NCBI GenBank assembly: GCA_964006375.1
Contig: OZ023267.1
Location: 27,402,739 to 27,466,738 of the forward strand
From: Tillus elongatus
Taxonomy: Eukaryota > Arthropoda > Insecta > Coleoptera > Cleridae
Direction: 5' to 3'
DNA: 64,000 nucleotides
A program made the position numbers and the translations under genes. Under the pieces are notes generated by a model. It saw nothing but the letters and a program-made list of their open reading frames with translations. It made no database searches and was not told where the DNA came from. Shown here one piece after another: positions 37,168-51,808 of the stretch; position 1 is the first letter of the stretch, and the number at the start of each line of letters is the position of its first letter.

Positions 37168-38072
37168 GTGTATGTGTGTATCACAACGATACCTCAAAAA
37201 ATTATGGGCCGATTTTGATCAAATTTGCTGAGTACCTGCCTTTTGTAAGTGACTTAGACAAGTTCGTTATCCAGGAAAATTCTCCCAGGTTTTCCCGGAA
37301 AATTGTGAGTTTTATTTCGGGAAGAATTTATATCTCCGGAAATAACAAAATGAGAGCAATCGAATTTAGTACGCGTGTTTGGATTATAAAGGGTGAACCA
37401 TTTACCATTTAGGTCGGTAAGGTTAAAGACAAAAAAGTTATAGGCATTTAAAGAAAAATAATTTTGGGTTTTCCTCAAAAGTTTACGATTTGAAACGTTA
37501 AAATTGGCAACATTTAGGCAAAGAACCTGAAAGAAATATGGATTATGTAAAGAGTGTTTTGCAAACCATTAAGTTCCAGCTTCAACCATCACTGCCCTTC
37601 ATTTTACTAAAATATCTCCAGAAAATTCATTTCAAATAGACCCTTACTCTAATGCCATGGCAGTGATTTTAGTTAAGTGTATGGTTTAACGGTCTATAAT
37701 ATTTAGCTAATTTTCGTAAAAAAAAACTCGTTACGGAGGAGGCCGCGACTTTTTAGTTATAAAAAGATTACATCAAAGGAGCGCAAACTAGGCCCTCTCG
37801 AATCCATATACAGGTTTACTTCCAGTTTTTACCTGTTTACATATATACAGGGTGACGCCTTTCTACGGTAAAGCTCAATATAATTGTTATTATGCAAAAT
37901 GCGACAAAAATTGTATACGTTACTTATAGGGTATCTTGAGCTGCATCTTCTAAAATTATTTTGATAATCACAATATGGACCATAAGTCGGTGGTGATACT
38001 CACAAATTTTTTTAACACTCCTTATAGCATTTTTGCAATTTTCATCGAAATATAATGCATGTTTGTAAAAAA
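36960..38072 (+). mobile_element. (TA)n-family repeat, long copy
   Basis: Degraded hairpin near 36970, left arm (GCGCGAACTAGGCCCCCC), (TA)n at 37075-37163 ending in a GTGTGTATGTGTG run, right arm with TTCCCGGAAAATTGTGAG, and a second left-arm-like block at 37720-37870. It leads into the MITE at 38073. Confidence 0.65.
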
Positions 38073-38348
38073 TCGAGACGCAGTAAGTGCGTTTTGGTAG
38101 AGATTTTTCATTACATGCTTAAAAATTCAATAAGGAAACGAGTTTTCTCGGAAACATTTTAAGTTTATTTTCTGAAAATTTTTGTACATTTTCAAACAAT
38201 AAGTCATTTTGACAAAATATGGCACATTGTTTCAACTATATAAGGTTTACCGGTAACCAAATTGATGCCTGCTTGCATGAAAGAGACATATTTGCTATTA
38301 AAAACATTTTTATGAAAATTCAATTCCATAACGCACTTGCTGCGTGCA
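38073..38348. mobile_element. MITE copy (GGACGC-type TIR)
   Basis: Left end GAGACGCAGTAAGTGCGTT and right end AACGCACTTGCTGCGTGC are inverse, each with one or two changes. The interior is as in 19583-19895. Confidence 0.6.
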
Positions 38349-39110
38349 GAATTGTTTGTAATTTGGGATGCTACTGTTATTAGATAAATAATTGTCAAAC
38401 ATGTTTGAAACCGCCGGAATATTTTACCGGAAAACTTTTTAACTCACTGATTAAAAATGATAACAGTGAGGGTTTTTTATAACAGTTACCCCCTGTTAAA
38501 ATGTTTTGACAAACTTCCTCCACTTATCTTAAATATATTTCTTTGCACAGTATTGCAACAAGCGATTATCAAAATGAATAAGAGATAGGAGAATCCTAAA
38601 TAACTTGTTAAGATCCACATTTGCTTTTAATATTTACATACGCTGAACACCCCCATGGTCCAGTAATGCTAAATTGAAACATTAAACACCTAAGGAATAT
38701 CGGTAATGAATAAATACAAAGTACACCATGTGTTATATACTAATATTTGCAGAAGGGCTCAGTGAGCAAGCTAAATACAGAAGTGTAGGGTCCTTCAGAC
38801 CTTACATTAACCTTATTGTTACGCATTTACCCCAAGCCAAAGCACGGACAACGATAATAATACACTGCCTTCACACCTGCTACCAGTACTGCACTCTATT
38901 ATAAAGAAATATATCTAATGATGTGGAAGAACAAACTATGAACATGAAATGGCCCTTCTATTTAAAACTAGATTTGCTTGTGTGCAGCATATGACACTAA
39001 CTTTTTGACTACTATGCCTCTGATATCACATTAGATGATTGTTTATGTACAAGCCACAAATTTGTAAGTAAGGTAAAAGGACCAGGTTTGCCTGACGGAT
39101 GTTAACTTCG
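38349..39110. other. No recognised feature
   Basis: Apparently single-copy sequence, no supportable feature. Confidence 0.4.
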
Positions 39111-39112
39111 TT

Positions 39113-39984
<872 letters not shown>

Positions 39985-39990
<6 letters not shown>

Positions 39991-40255
39991 GCAGCAAGTG
40001 CGTTATGGAAGTGAAGTTTCATAAAAATGTTCTTAATAGCAAATGCGAGCAGGTATCAATCTAATTACTGGTATAGCCTATGTAGTAGAAACAATGTAAT
40101 ATATTTTATCAAAATTAATTATTGTTCGAAAATGTACAAAAATTATCCGAAAATAAACATAAATGTTGATTTCCTAGCCAACAAACCTTACGTTAATAGC
40201 AAATTGAGTTATTGAAATTTGAAGGATTTAATGAAAATTCGCTACCAAAACGCAC

Positions 40256-40275
<20 letters not shown>
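39985..40275. mobile_element. MITE copy (GGACGC-type TIR)
   Basis: Starts GGCCGCAGCAAGTGCGTTAT and ends AACGCACTTACTGCGTCC. The interior matches the other copies of the family. Confidence 0.6.
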
Positions 40276-41046
<771 letters not shown>

Positions 41047-41165
41047 AGCTACGGTAATCAAATTTGGTTTACAAGTTTATGGCATTAAAAGGAAAGCATA
41101 GTCCAAAACCCTGATTGAATGAAAATTCACTACCATAACGCACTTGCTGCGTCCAGACTTTTATT
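41047..41165 (+). mobile_element. (TA)n-family 3' end fragment
   Basis: Short right-arm piece ending AACGCACTTGCTGCGTCC at 41137-41154. Confidence 0.55.
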
Positions 41166-41267
41166 ATTTTTTCCTTTGATCGCAGTCTTTTTCTATAATT
41201 TTAGTTCAATGTGTATAATTTAGGTACGCACCTATATGTTTTATGTGCTTGAGAGTGTATAACTTTC

Positions 41268-41322
41268 GTTTTAGTGAATTTTCTTTAAAAAATTCAGTAA
41301 TGAGGAGATCCCGACTTTTGAC
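41268..41322 (+). mobile_element. (TA)n-family left-end fragment
   Basis: Complete hairpin (TTAGTGAATTTTC..AATTCAGTAA) plus GAGGAGATCCCGACTTTTG, then abruptly unrelated sequence. Confidence 0.6.
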
Positions 41323-41414
41323 AGCTCCATTCTGTTTTTTAATTTTTAAAATATTATTTAATTTGAGCGACTTTGTATCTCTTATAGTTTCCGAGATACC
41401 TTCACTATACATCG

Positions 41415-41706
<292 letters not shown>

Positions 41707-41779
41707 AAAGAGAAAAATATTTTCATGAATGCTTTCACAATTATTTTATTGCCTTGTCAGGCATTAATCAGGATACAAG

Positions 41780-42475
41780 TAAATGTACAGGGTGGCGTAG
41801 CGAAAACAACAAAAACCCGATTTTTGATATTGCCTGTTGTTTAAAAACAATCGCCATCAATTTTTATTTCGAGGGGGAAACGTTTTGCCGATATTAGAGT
41901 AGAGTGACACTTCATTTTGACCTGAAAAGTATCAGTTTTTGAAAAAGTAGCTTTTGAGAAAACGCATTTCATAATGTTGTCTGTCAAAGAAAACAAACAC
42001 AACTTTCTTATAATCTTTTTTATTACCTTAACAGTGTACTTACCTATTACATGTTCGAAATTTGACGTCCAGCTTCCATGCAATTAAAATAAGAAAATTT
42101 GTTGACACTCGGCGGTGATACGTTGGCAATAATCATCTAAGCATTTTGTCAGTAGAGGGTAAAAACCCACAATTTTTTTTTAATCGGGCCACCTCGCAGG
42201 TCATTATTTTGCTCATATTCGCCCGATCCATTTCTCAGCCGACATATATTTACAGTGATTGGAAGATGTCGTTAATCCAGCGCTAACAAAAATTTGTAAA
42301 AAAATTACAATGAAAATGAATTAACAGTCCAGCAAGGCGGATTGCTGTTGCTTTTCGTCGGCATCTGGATCAGACCTTTCCTTTAGAGCTTGTGCTTGCA
42401 TGTGACATAATTTAGTCACCAAAGAATTTCAAAAATATCTTTATTCGTCAAAAGTGGTTTTCTATAATGTAACGT
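41780..42475. other. Possible mariner-like end, otherwise unassigned
   Basis: ACAGGGTGGCGTAGCGAAAA at 41787-41806 looks like a terminus of a Tc1/mariner-type element. The following 650 bp lack a recognisable transposase or a matching end, so this stays unassigned. Confidence 0.25.
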
Positions 42476-42911
<436 letters not shown>

Positions 42912-43041
42912 AGTTGAAATAGATTAAACAATGATTTCTTTTAATTTGACAGATGGATTCCCCCTATCAGTGACAGTTCTGAGCTGATCTTAAATGTATG
43001 GAATTTCGACCACGAAATTATAATGCATGTTTGTAGGAAAA

Positions 43042-43368
43042 TAAATTCGGGACTCAGCAAGTGCGTTATGGTAGCGAGTTTTTATTGAATGCCTCAAATT
43101 TGAATAGCTCAATTTGCTATTAACCTATAAGGTTCGTTGGCCAGGAAACTAGTTTTTTCGGGAACATTCAAAGTTTATTTTCGAAAATTTTTTGTACGTT
43201 TTCAAACAATAAAGTTATTTTGATGAAATATGGTACATTATTTCTACTATATATGTTATACTGGTAACCAAATTTAATGTCTGTTTTCTTAAAAAAACAC
43301 ATATTTGCTATTTAAAACATTTTAATGAAAATTCACTATCATAACGCAGTTGCTGCATCCAGGCTTTT
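43042..43368. mobile_element. MITE copy (GGACGC-type TIR)
   Basis: Left end GGGACTCAGCAAGTGCGTTA, right end AACGCAGTTGCTGCATCC, interior as in the other copies. Confidence 0.6.
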
Positions 43369-44500
43369 AATTTATTATTGCTTGATTTTCCTTGCTACCA
43401 AACCTCCATTATCTCATATAATCAATCAATTAATCAAAATAATTAATATTTAATACCTCCACAACAAAATTTCATTCCAATGTAGAACTGAGATTCTTTA
43501 AAAACTTGGCATAAATTTGAGCACAATAATTTTGGAAAATCTACTTTCATGCAAAAATGTGTATTTCTATGAAATAAAATCGACGTACTCTATGATTCTT
43601 TCCGAAGAATGTTGCTGTTAATTACTTCTCTCAAAAACTAAGGTCAGGTTTCTCTTATGTTTATGTCTAATTTAATTTTTTTGAAGACGATTAAGAGAAG
43701 AGCCTGGCATGGGAAGATATTCTGAAAACAATGAAAAGCGGAGAACAGAAAGCCGTTCCCTATACATATGTTCAACACCTGTCAACGAGAAGTGTGTTTG
43801 GAATAGTTATGAATTCGTGTTAAGTTGTTGAGATATTTTTATCTTTGAATAAGTGTAGACGAATGTGTACGCAGCGTATGAAAATAATATGCTAAAATAA
43901 CTTTTTGACAAACCTTACTAGATGAAGTCCGATGCCAAAATATATATAAAATGCGTAATATACGTCACGATCATTGCTGCTTGGCAATTTTTCCTTAAAC
44001 GTCGAAAACCATTATCACACGTAAACGTTCTTTACAGCCGCGAGAATATTTCGGTGTGGCCTAAAATAAATTCTGCTAAGCTATTTACAATTTTTCATTG
44101 ATGAATCATTTTATTCTTACTCAGAGCAGATACGTAGACAGACAGGATGACCTAGGCGATTCCATTTGACATTTCTTTTGTATTTGAGCTGTAAATCAGA
44201 CAGATCATTTTAAGTGGACAGGCGTTATTTTTGTACACAAGGACAAGTTGTATTTTTTAGAATATTAGACGCACATAGAAAAAGTGTCTTGTGCAGTAAG
44301 TGCGTTATTGTATCAAAGTTTTATGAACATTTTGTTTAATGTTAATAACTTAATTTATGTATGTAGTGTATCTTTATAGTATAAAATAACACACCATCCG
44401 TCAAAATCACTTTAGGTACCTACATTTATGAAAGGAATGTTTAAATTTCCCTCTGCAATACTATCCAGATTCTCCTGGACAACAAACACATTCAAGCTTT
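43369..44500. other. No recognised feature (about 1.1 kb)
   Basis: Apparently single-copy AT-rich DNA. No gene or repeat family recognised. Confidence 0.45.
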
Positions 44501-44572
44501 TTGAACAGAGATTACACCAGTCCAGTTAAGTTAAAATCAGTCCATTATTTATTAAGCTGTCATGTCAGCCGA

Positions 44573-44576
<4 letters not shown>

Positions 44577-44645
<69 letters not shown>

Positions 44646-44719
44646 CTGCTATACATTCTACCGTCAAGTACCATCACCAATCAAAAATGACGCTCCTTCT
44701 CCATTGTATTTACACACAC

Positions 44720-44787
<68 letters not shown>

Positions 44788-44960
44788 TTGATTTTGTGCC
44801 CTTTCTTGACCATTTTTTTTTTCGTAAAATCATTACATTATTTTTCTTTTAACTATGAATCATAATTTTGGTGTATAGCATATGTAATACAAGACGTTAT
44901 AGAACAGCAACCTGGGTATGAAATTTAGTCCATTATTTTTAAGCTCTCAAGTCAACCGAG

Positions 44961-45009
<49 letters not shown>
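44577..45009. repeat. Three (TA)n tracts in a duplicated context
   Basis: (TA)n at 44577-44641, 44726-44782 and 44962-45009. The flanks of the first and third (GTCA..CCGAGAATATATA) and of the second and third (TAATATTTTGATTTTGTGCC against TAATATTTTAAGTTTGTGCC) repeat, so part of the block has duplicated. Confidence 0.75.
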
Positions 45010-45014
<5 letters not shown>

Positions 45015-45057
45015 TTAAGTTTGTGCCCTTTCTTGACCAATTTTTTTTTTTGTAAAA

Positions 45058-45335
45058 TGATTGCGATAATAGCAAATATGTGTTTTTTGAGAAAGCAGAC
45101 ATCAAACTTGCTTACCAGTATAACTTGTATAGGCAAAACGATGTACCATATTTCATCAAAATAACCTTTTTGTTTGAAAATGTACATACATTTTTCGAAA
45201 ATAAACTAAAACTGTTCCCGAAAAAACTGGTTTTCCAGCCAATGCACCTTATAGGTTAAAAGCAAATTGACCTATTCAAATTTGTAACATTTAATGAAAA
45301 TTCGCTACCGTAACGCACCTGCTGCGCCCCGAATT
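45058..45335. mobile_element. MITE copy, one end degraded
   Basis: The interior matches the MITE family and the right end reads AACGCACCTGCTGCGCCC at 45313-45330. The left TIR is not recognisable. Confidence 0.5.
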
Positions 45336-45727
45336 TCTTGTCCTACAAACATGCGTTATATTTCGATAGAAAATGCAAAAATACAATGATATAAGGCGGG
45401 TTCGATTAAACAGAAACTACTTATGGGCCACTCCGTGACTGTAAACATATTTTTTTTCAAGATAAAGCTCAAGGCGTCCTATAATTAACGTACACAATCT
45501 TTTTTCGTATCTTATTTAATAACGGATGTATTGAACTTTATTCATTTTCTATGAAAGTTCCCTAAAAATTATATACTATTAAACGATAGACTCTATAGCC
45601 AAAACTACTGCCAAAGCATCAGAGAAAGGCTCGATTTGAAATGAATTTTCTGGAAATATTTTAGTAAAATGAAGGAGAAACACGGTTGAAGCTTAGACTT
45701 TAGGATTTATAAACCATTCTTCTTGCG

Positions 45728-45836
45728 GAGAAGAAGAATTATTCATTCTCTGATGACGTTAACTTGGTTAGTGAAACGATCGTCAGGTCTTTTAAAATAT
45801 GTTATGGCGATTCGGGTGCTCCAAGTGTGCATATTA
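45728..45836 (+). mobile_element. 109-bp PLE-terminus insertion with hammerhead and TSD
   Basis: The insertion is flanked by TTCTTGCG on both sides (45720-45727 and 45837-45844). Sister copies of the host repeat (for example near 49945 and 40535) have this sequence once, so the insertion is clean. It consists almost only of the family A terminus: a short 5' stretch, the hammerhead and about 50 bp to the PLE end (GGGTGCTCCAAGTGTGC). It is either an extremely 5'-truncated PLE copy or a processed ribozyme-defined RNA that was inserted. Confidence 0.7.
45746..45790 (+). ncRNA. Hammerhead motif with CTGATGA core (family A)
   Basis: Core CTGATGA at 45750-45756 is full consensus. One extra C is followed by stem II GTTAAC/GTTAGT (45758-45763 and 45767-45772, all six positions pairable with wobbles), GAAA at 45773-45776, self-complementary ACGATCGT at 45776-45783, and C at 45784, giving a GTC cleavage triplet. 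Stem I is short (TCT against AGG). Confidence 0.6.
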
Positions 45837-46205
45837 TTCTTGCGACATCTTCTTTAGATAATCCGTATTAATTTCAGGTTCCTTGCCTAAATGTTGCCAA
45901 TTTTGATTTCAAATTGCGACACTGACGTTTTGAGGAAAACTCTTTTTTTAAATGCAGATAACTTTTTTGTGTTTAAACTTACAGGCCTAAGTTTTGGTAC
46001 ATGATTCACTCTTTATATCATAAACACACGTACCAAATTTGCGTGCCCTTACTGTGATAGTTCCGGAGATATAATTATTTTCCGAAATAAAACACAACGT
46101 TTTCCGGGAAAATCTTGGCTAATTTTTCTGGCTAATGAACTTATCCAAACCACTTGCAGAAGGAAGGTACTCAGCAAATTTGATCAAAATCGGTCTATTA
46201 TTTTT

Positions 46206-46978
<773 letters not shown>

Positions 46979-46980
46979 TT

Positions 46981-47263
<283 letters not shown>

Positions 47264-48429
47264 AGGTAGATGAAGAAAAAACTTCTCGAAAACCTGTCCC
47301 AGTTGATAAAGTGGGGAAGGGGGAAGCTACAATGGAACGAAGAGATGCTTCAGAAAGAGGATTATAGTTCTGACAGGCGACACCGTCTTTAGACTGTAAT
47401 GACCATGATGGTGTATTCAGTGATAGCGGAGTTCCTTTTTTAATCAAATAGTTCTAATAGCAAGGCTAACAAAGTTAATAAAACCTCGAACAAGTCAATT
47501 ATCGAAAAATAAAGTATAAAAATTAGTTTACTATGTAATTTTTATGTCGTCCAAGATGGTCTCTGCTATCAACAAAATTTTAAGTTAAAAGGTGTCTCAA
47601 AGTTAATATTTATTATTTATGGAATTTGCAGATGCAATTTATCATATTTTATTATTTGTATTATGTGAATCACCTTGTATGTCTCGCAATTAATCAGGCA
47701 ATGTTTAACGATTTTTCCGGTAGACATCATAAAATAACAGGGGGTCGGTTGAATACAACAGTAAAAAGCTTGATAGAGCGTGCACTTGGTCCTACAGAGC
47801 AGCCGATTCAATCAAACTTGTAAACATCCAGGAATGGAGTCGAATACCGATGACTCTTAATTGTCTGCCAATAAAGCAGCGGTCGACGGTCTGCTCAAAT
47901 CAGTGCAGAATCCGAGAAAATCAGGAGAGACCATTGCAAGACGATCCTTAGCAAACACTAATCAGTAGACTTTGAGAGAACTGGCAAATCTAGACCTTCT
48001 CTTATGCTAATTTATCGATTACGCGTTTACTCTTTGTTGCGTCTGCTCTTGCATTATTTAAGTAAAGGCATGCTTTCATGTTTGCAGTGTTTGACCAGTT
48101 TATTTGCGTCTTGATGGTTATTTGAGACACGTATTTGGCCAACTAATCATCTATATACATTGTAAAATTTTAAATTAGAATAGAATCCGGCACAACACAA
48201 CAATGCTTATCCATGCAAATTTCGGAGTGGGATTTTAGCAACAACTTGAGGAGACTTAAACTTATTTACCTTAAAACATACTGGATTAAGAATTTAAGTC
48301 TAACTTGCATAGCTCCTTTTGGTAATCTATTACTGTATTTTTTTGATTTAATAAGGATCGCAGTTGCGGTGAGCGTCGCCTAATCTAAATACATATTTAT
48401 TTAAACTATTTAGTTTAATTAGTGTTTTA
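47264..48429. other. No recognised feature (about 1.2 kb)
   Basis: No repeat family or domain recognised. Short frames at 47617-47823 on both strands lack domains. Confidence 0.4.
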
Positions 48430-48765
48430 GAACCTTGTAAGATGTACGACAGGGTCGCCATCTCAGTGCGGTACTAGGTAGTATGTTGTCACGACAGCTC
48501 CAAATAACACAAAATGTTATAAAATACAGACTGTGTACAACCAACTAACAATTTTGTAAATTGTCATCCCTGGCCCACCGGTTTTGCTCTAATTAGCGCT
48601 GATCATTACGGTATAGTAATTACAGACAGAACACACCAATGAAGTAATACGGTTATGTGTTCTCTGTAATTAGTATACCGTACTGATGAGCTCTAATTAG
48701 AGCGAAACCGGTCTGCGGTTCTAATTATGGTGAGAATACATCTAGACTTAAGCAGTGTTAATAAA
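48430..48765. mobile_element. Family C inverted-repeat element carrying a hammerhead
   Basis: A foldback spans 48577-48714: GCTCTAATTAG, CGGTATA, GTAATTACAG and AGAACACA recur in inverse after a 20-bp centre (48636-48655). The left arm continues to about 48440 with sequence also found at 19975-20130. The plus-strand arm holds a complete hammerhead. The minus-strand arm (48576-48626) holds a degraded one (ATGATCA and AAAA in place of CTGATGA and GAAA). Confidence 0.7.
48667..48727 (+). ncRNA. Hammerhead ribozyme, type I, full consensus
   Basis: Every conserved element is present in order. Outer stem I: TAATTAG 48667-48673 with CTAATTA 48721-48727. An internal loop (TAT against T) follows, then inner stem I: ACCGTA 48677-48682 with TGCGGT 48714-48719. 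Core CTGATGA 48683-48689. Stem II GCTCT/AGAGC with loop AATT 48690-48703. GAAA 48704-48707. Stem III is the self-complementary ACCGGT 48707-48712 with no loop. C 48713 completes the GTC triplet, so cleavage is predicted between 48713 and 48714. A loopless stem III cannot fold in one copy and implies a dimeric hammerhead formed by two transcripts or tandem copies, as described for other short-stem-III hammerheads. The role would be self-cleavage of a retroelement transcript. Confidence 0.82.
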
Positions 48766-49097
48766 AACAAAGACCATTTTGAAATAACTATCGACATTTT
48801 CTCAGCAAATAACATAAAAATTCAGAAAAAAAATTCTAGTTTATAGGAAACATTATACCTTCTTCCTTCATGTTCACTACAGAACAAATTTGATATGACA
48901 TTTGCGAATCCTCTAATTAGCCTGATATATTCATTACCTAATGTTACATTCACATCGATTTTATATATTAAAGATGATGTTATTATAACTTAATAAACAT
49001 ACTTTAGCTTTCCGTGAGTTCAAAGGATGGCACTCCGCTAAAGGAGTGGATACACATTTGTATGAAAAACAAAATTTATTAATTTTCGTAATAGAAA

Positions 49098-49592
49098 AAG
49101 TCTGCACGCAGAAAGTGCGTTATAGCAGTAAATTTTCATTAAAATGTTTTTAATAGCAAATATGTGTGTTTTTTTAAAGAAAGCAGGCATTAAATTTGGT
49201 TACCAGTATAACGTATATAGTAGAAACATCTGCTATGTTTCATCAAAATCACTTTATTGTTTGAAAATGTACAAAAATTTCCGAAAGTGTTCCCGAAAAA
49301 ACTGGTTTTTTGGCCAACGAACTTTACAGATTAATAGCAAATTGAGCCATTCAAATTTTGAAGCATTTAATGAAAATCAGACGCCTTCGTGGCGCAGGTT
49401 GCTAGGTGCCAGTCTGCTAAGCGAAAGGTCCCGGGTTCGATTCCTGGGCGAGCCAAGTTGACTTTGTCTGGAAAATTTATAAAAACATTGAATGATGGGA
49501 AATGAATGTGCTAATGGCCTGAGATGCCGCAGCCAATAATATTAAAAAAAAAGAAAATTCGCACCATAACACACTTGCTGCGTCCAGAATTT
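49098..49592. mobile_element. MITE copy (GGACGC-type TIR) split by a SINE
   Basis: Left end TGCACGCAGAAAGTGCGTTA at 49102-49121, right end AACACACTTGCTGCGTCC at 49567-49584, interior typical, interrupted at 49378-49552. Confidence 0.65.
49378..49552 (+). mobile_element. tRNA-derived SINE (SINE-2) with poly(A) and TSD
   Basis: The head resembles a tRNA: A box GTGGCGCAGGTTGCTAGGTG, B box GGGTTCGATTCCTGG, about 75 bp in all. A short unrelated body (ATTGAATGATGGGAAATGAA) and an A-rich tail follow. It is flanked by GAAAAT (49372-49377 and 49553-49558). No intact tRNA fold follows the acceptor side, so it is not a tRNA gene. The family differs from SINE-1. Confidence 0.75.
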
Positions 49593-50336
49593 CTTTTCTA
49601 ACAAACATGCATTATATTTCGATGGAAAATGCAAAAATGCAATAACATAAGGCGTGTTCGATTAAAATAGAAAATAAAACTTGTATCACAAACACTTATG
49701 GGCCAGCCTGTGATTGTAGAAATATTTTTTAAGATGTAGCTCAAGACTTCCTATAATTAATGTATACCATTTTTTTCGTATCTTGTATAATAACGGATAT
49801 ATTGAACTTTATCCATTTTTACGAAAATTCGACAAAAAAAAACGATAAACCCTACAGCTAAGACTACTGCCAAAGCATCAGAGAAAGGGTCTTAGTAAAA
49901 TGAAGGACAATGACGGTTGAAGCTAATACTTCAGGCTTTGTAAAACATTCTTCTTGCGACATTTTTTTTTCCAGAGCTCGTATTAGTTTCAGGTTCTTTG
50001 TCTAAATGTTGCCAATTTTAAAGTTTTAAATCCGGACTTTGACGTTTTGAGGAAATTTTTTCTTTAAATGCCTATAACTTTTTTCTCTTTTAAACTACAG
50101 AGCTAAATTCAGACAGATAATTTATCTATAATGACGTAAACCCGCGTGCGAAATTTGTTGCCATTACTTTGTTATTTCCGGAGATATTAATTTTTTTCTA
50201 AAGAAAACACAAAATTTTCCGGGAAAACCTAGGCCGATTTTCCTGACTAACAAACCTATTCAAGCCACTTGCAAAAGGAATGTATTCACCTAATTTAATC
50301 AAAATGGGCCCATTATTTTTTTAGTTACTGGTGTGA

Positions 50337-50411
<75 letters not shown>

Positions 50412-50545
50412 ATATAAAAATTGAAACTAACCCCGGATATGGGTTCTCGGGGTCCTAGTTCGCACTCATTTGCAAAAATGTTTGCAAAGTCTCACCATCG
50501 ATACCTCTCTATTAGCGAATTTTTTTAAATAAAAATTCACTAATA
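49562..50545 (-). mobile_element. (TA)n-family repeat, full-length, subfamily 2 left end
   Basis: Hairpin at 50516-50545, variant left arm (CTCACCATCGATACCTCTCT), (TA)n at 50339-50408, long right arm to the terminus at 49567-49584 shared with the MITE. Confidence 0.75.
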
Positions 50546-50867
50546 AAACAAACCAAACAGTATATCCCTCGTCCTTTAAGTAACCTTATTATGACAAGCA
50601 GATACATCATTTTAACTTTTTAAATAAAGTGGTTGAAGTATTTTACATAATATGTTGATAATTAATTAATTTATAGAATATAACATGATCATTTTCAAAC
50701 ACTCTCCCAGTATACAACACAATATTAGTCCTGAGTCAATAAATTCACTTTTTTCATTCTGCTCTATCAAAACTACATTTAGCCAATTTTAATTTTACAC
50801 TACAATAACGACTTGTTAATGCATTCTATAGAGCACACAGAAGCACAGAAACGAGATAAGGTTATTA
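50546..50867. other. No recognised feature
   Basis: AT-rich spacer. Confidence 0.4.
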
Positions 50868-51310
50868 GCAAAATATATAGTAGAAACAATGTGCCATATT
50901 TTATCAAAATAACTTATTGTTTGAAAATGTACAAAAATTTTCCGATAATATACCTTAAACGTTGATTTTCTAACCAACAAATCTTAGGTTAATAGCAAAT
51001 TGAGTTATTGAAATTTGAAGGATTTAATGAAAATTTGCTACCAAAACGCATTTACTGCGTCTTGATTTTTTTTTCTTCTTACAAACATATTTCGATAAAA
51101 AATGCAATAAAATAAGGCTGTTCGAACAAAAATTGTAGTGATCACCAACGATCGACTTGTGGGCCAGCCGGTGATTGTCAAAATAATTTTATAAGATGCA
51201 GCTCAAGACACCCTATGATTAACTTATACAATTTTTTTTCGTCTCTTGTATAATAATAATTATATTCAGCTTTACCGTAGAAACGCGTCACTCTGTATAA
51301 TATCAGCCCT
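50868..51310. mobile_element. MITE remnant joined to (TA)n-family right arm
   Basis: MITE interior and right end (AACGCATTTACTGCGTC at 51045-51061), then a minus-oriented right-arm fragment (GGGCCAGCCGGTGATTGTC; AGCTCAAGACACCCTAT). Confidence 0.5.
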
Positions 51311-51654
51311 TTTGTAAAACTTCGATCCTTTATATTTATTTATTTATTCAATATGCAAATACACAGTTAATAAACCATTTACGTATATATGTGTTAATAA
51401 AATATAACAAACACTGTTTAATCCACCCACTTACATTAATAAAGGAATAATTTGCACTTGTATATAAAAATTTCCCAAATGACACAAATAATTCGTCCAC
51501 TCAAACAAATAAAAAACATAATACGGCATACGGTAAATGTCAGTTACAGCGTCTAACAGACCTGCGCAATAATAATCATATGTTACGTTACCATGACAAC
51601 CACAACTAGATCTCATATAAACTATTTAATGAAAAACGGTGAAATTAAACATAA
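51311..51654. other. No recognised feature
   Basis: AT-rich, nothing supportable. Confidence 0.4.
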
Positions 51655-51808
51655 ATGTTTCAAATTTGAATAGCATAATTTTCTGTAACCCTAGAAAGCT
51701 GAATTTTGGCACATGGTAAGGTCTTTCCCAAAGCAATACGTACACCAAATTTTATCGAAATACCATCGATACCTCTCTATTAGTAAATTTTTTTAATAAA
51801 AATTCACT
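51655..51808 (-). mobile_element. (TA)n-family subfamily-2 hairpin end without tract
   Basis: Hairpin near 51782-51808 and ACCATCGATACCTCTCTATT. The rest of the arm joins a right-arm block directly, with the tract deleted. Confidence 0.5.

Larger units (their letters stand above)
45313..46200 (-). mobile_element. (TA)n-family right arm, interrupted by a PLE-terminus insertion
   Basis: Minus-oriented long right arm (GGGCCACTCCGTGACTG; CCATTCTTCTTGCG; TTCCGGGAAAATCTTGG). It is continuous with other copies except for the insertion at 45728-45836. No tract or hairpin at the 5' side before the next copy starts at 46206. Confidence 0.65.
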
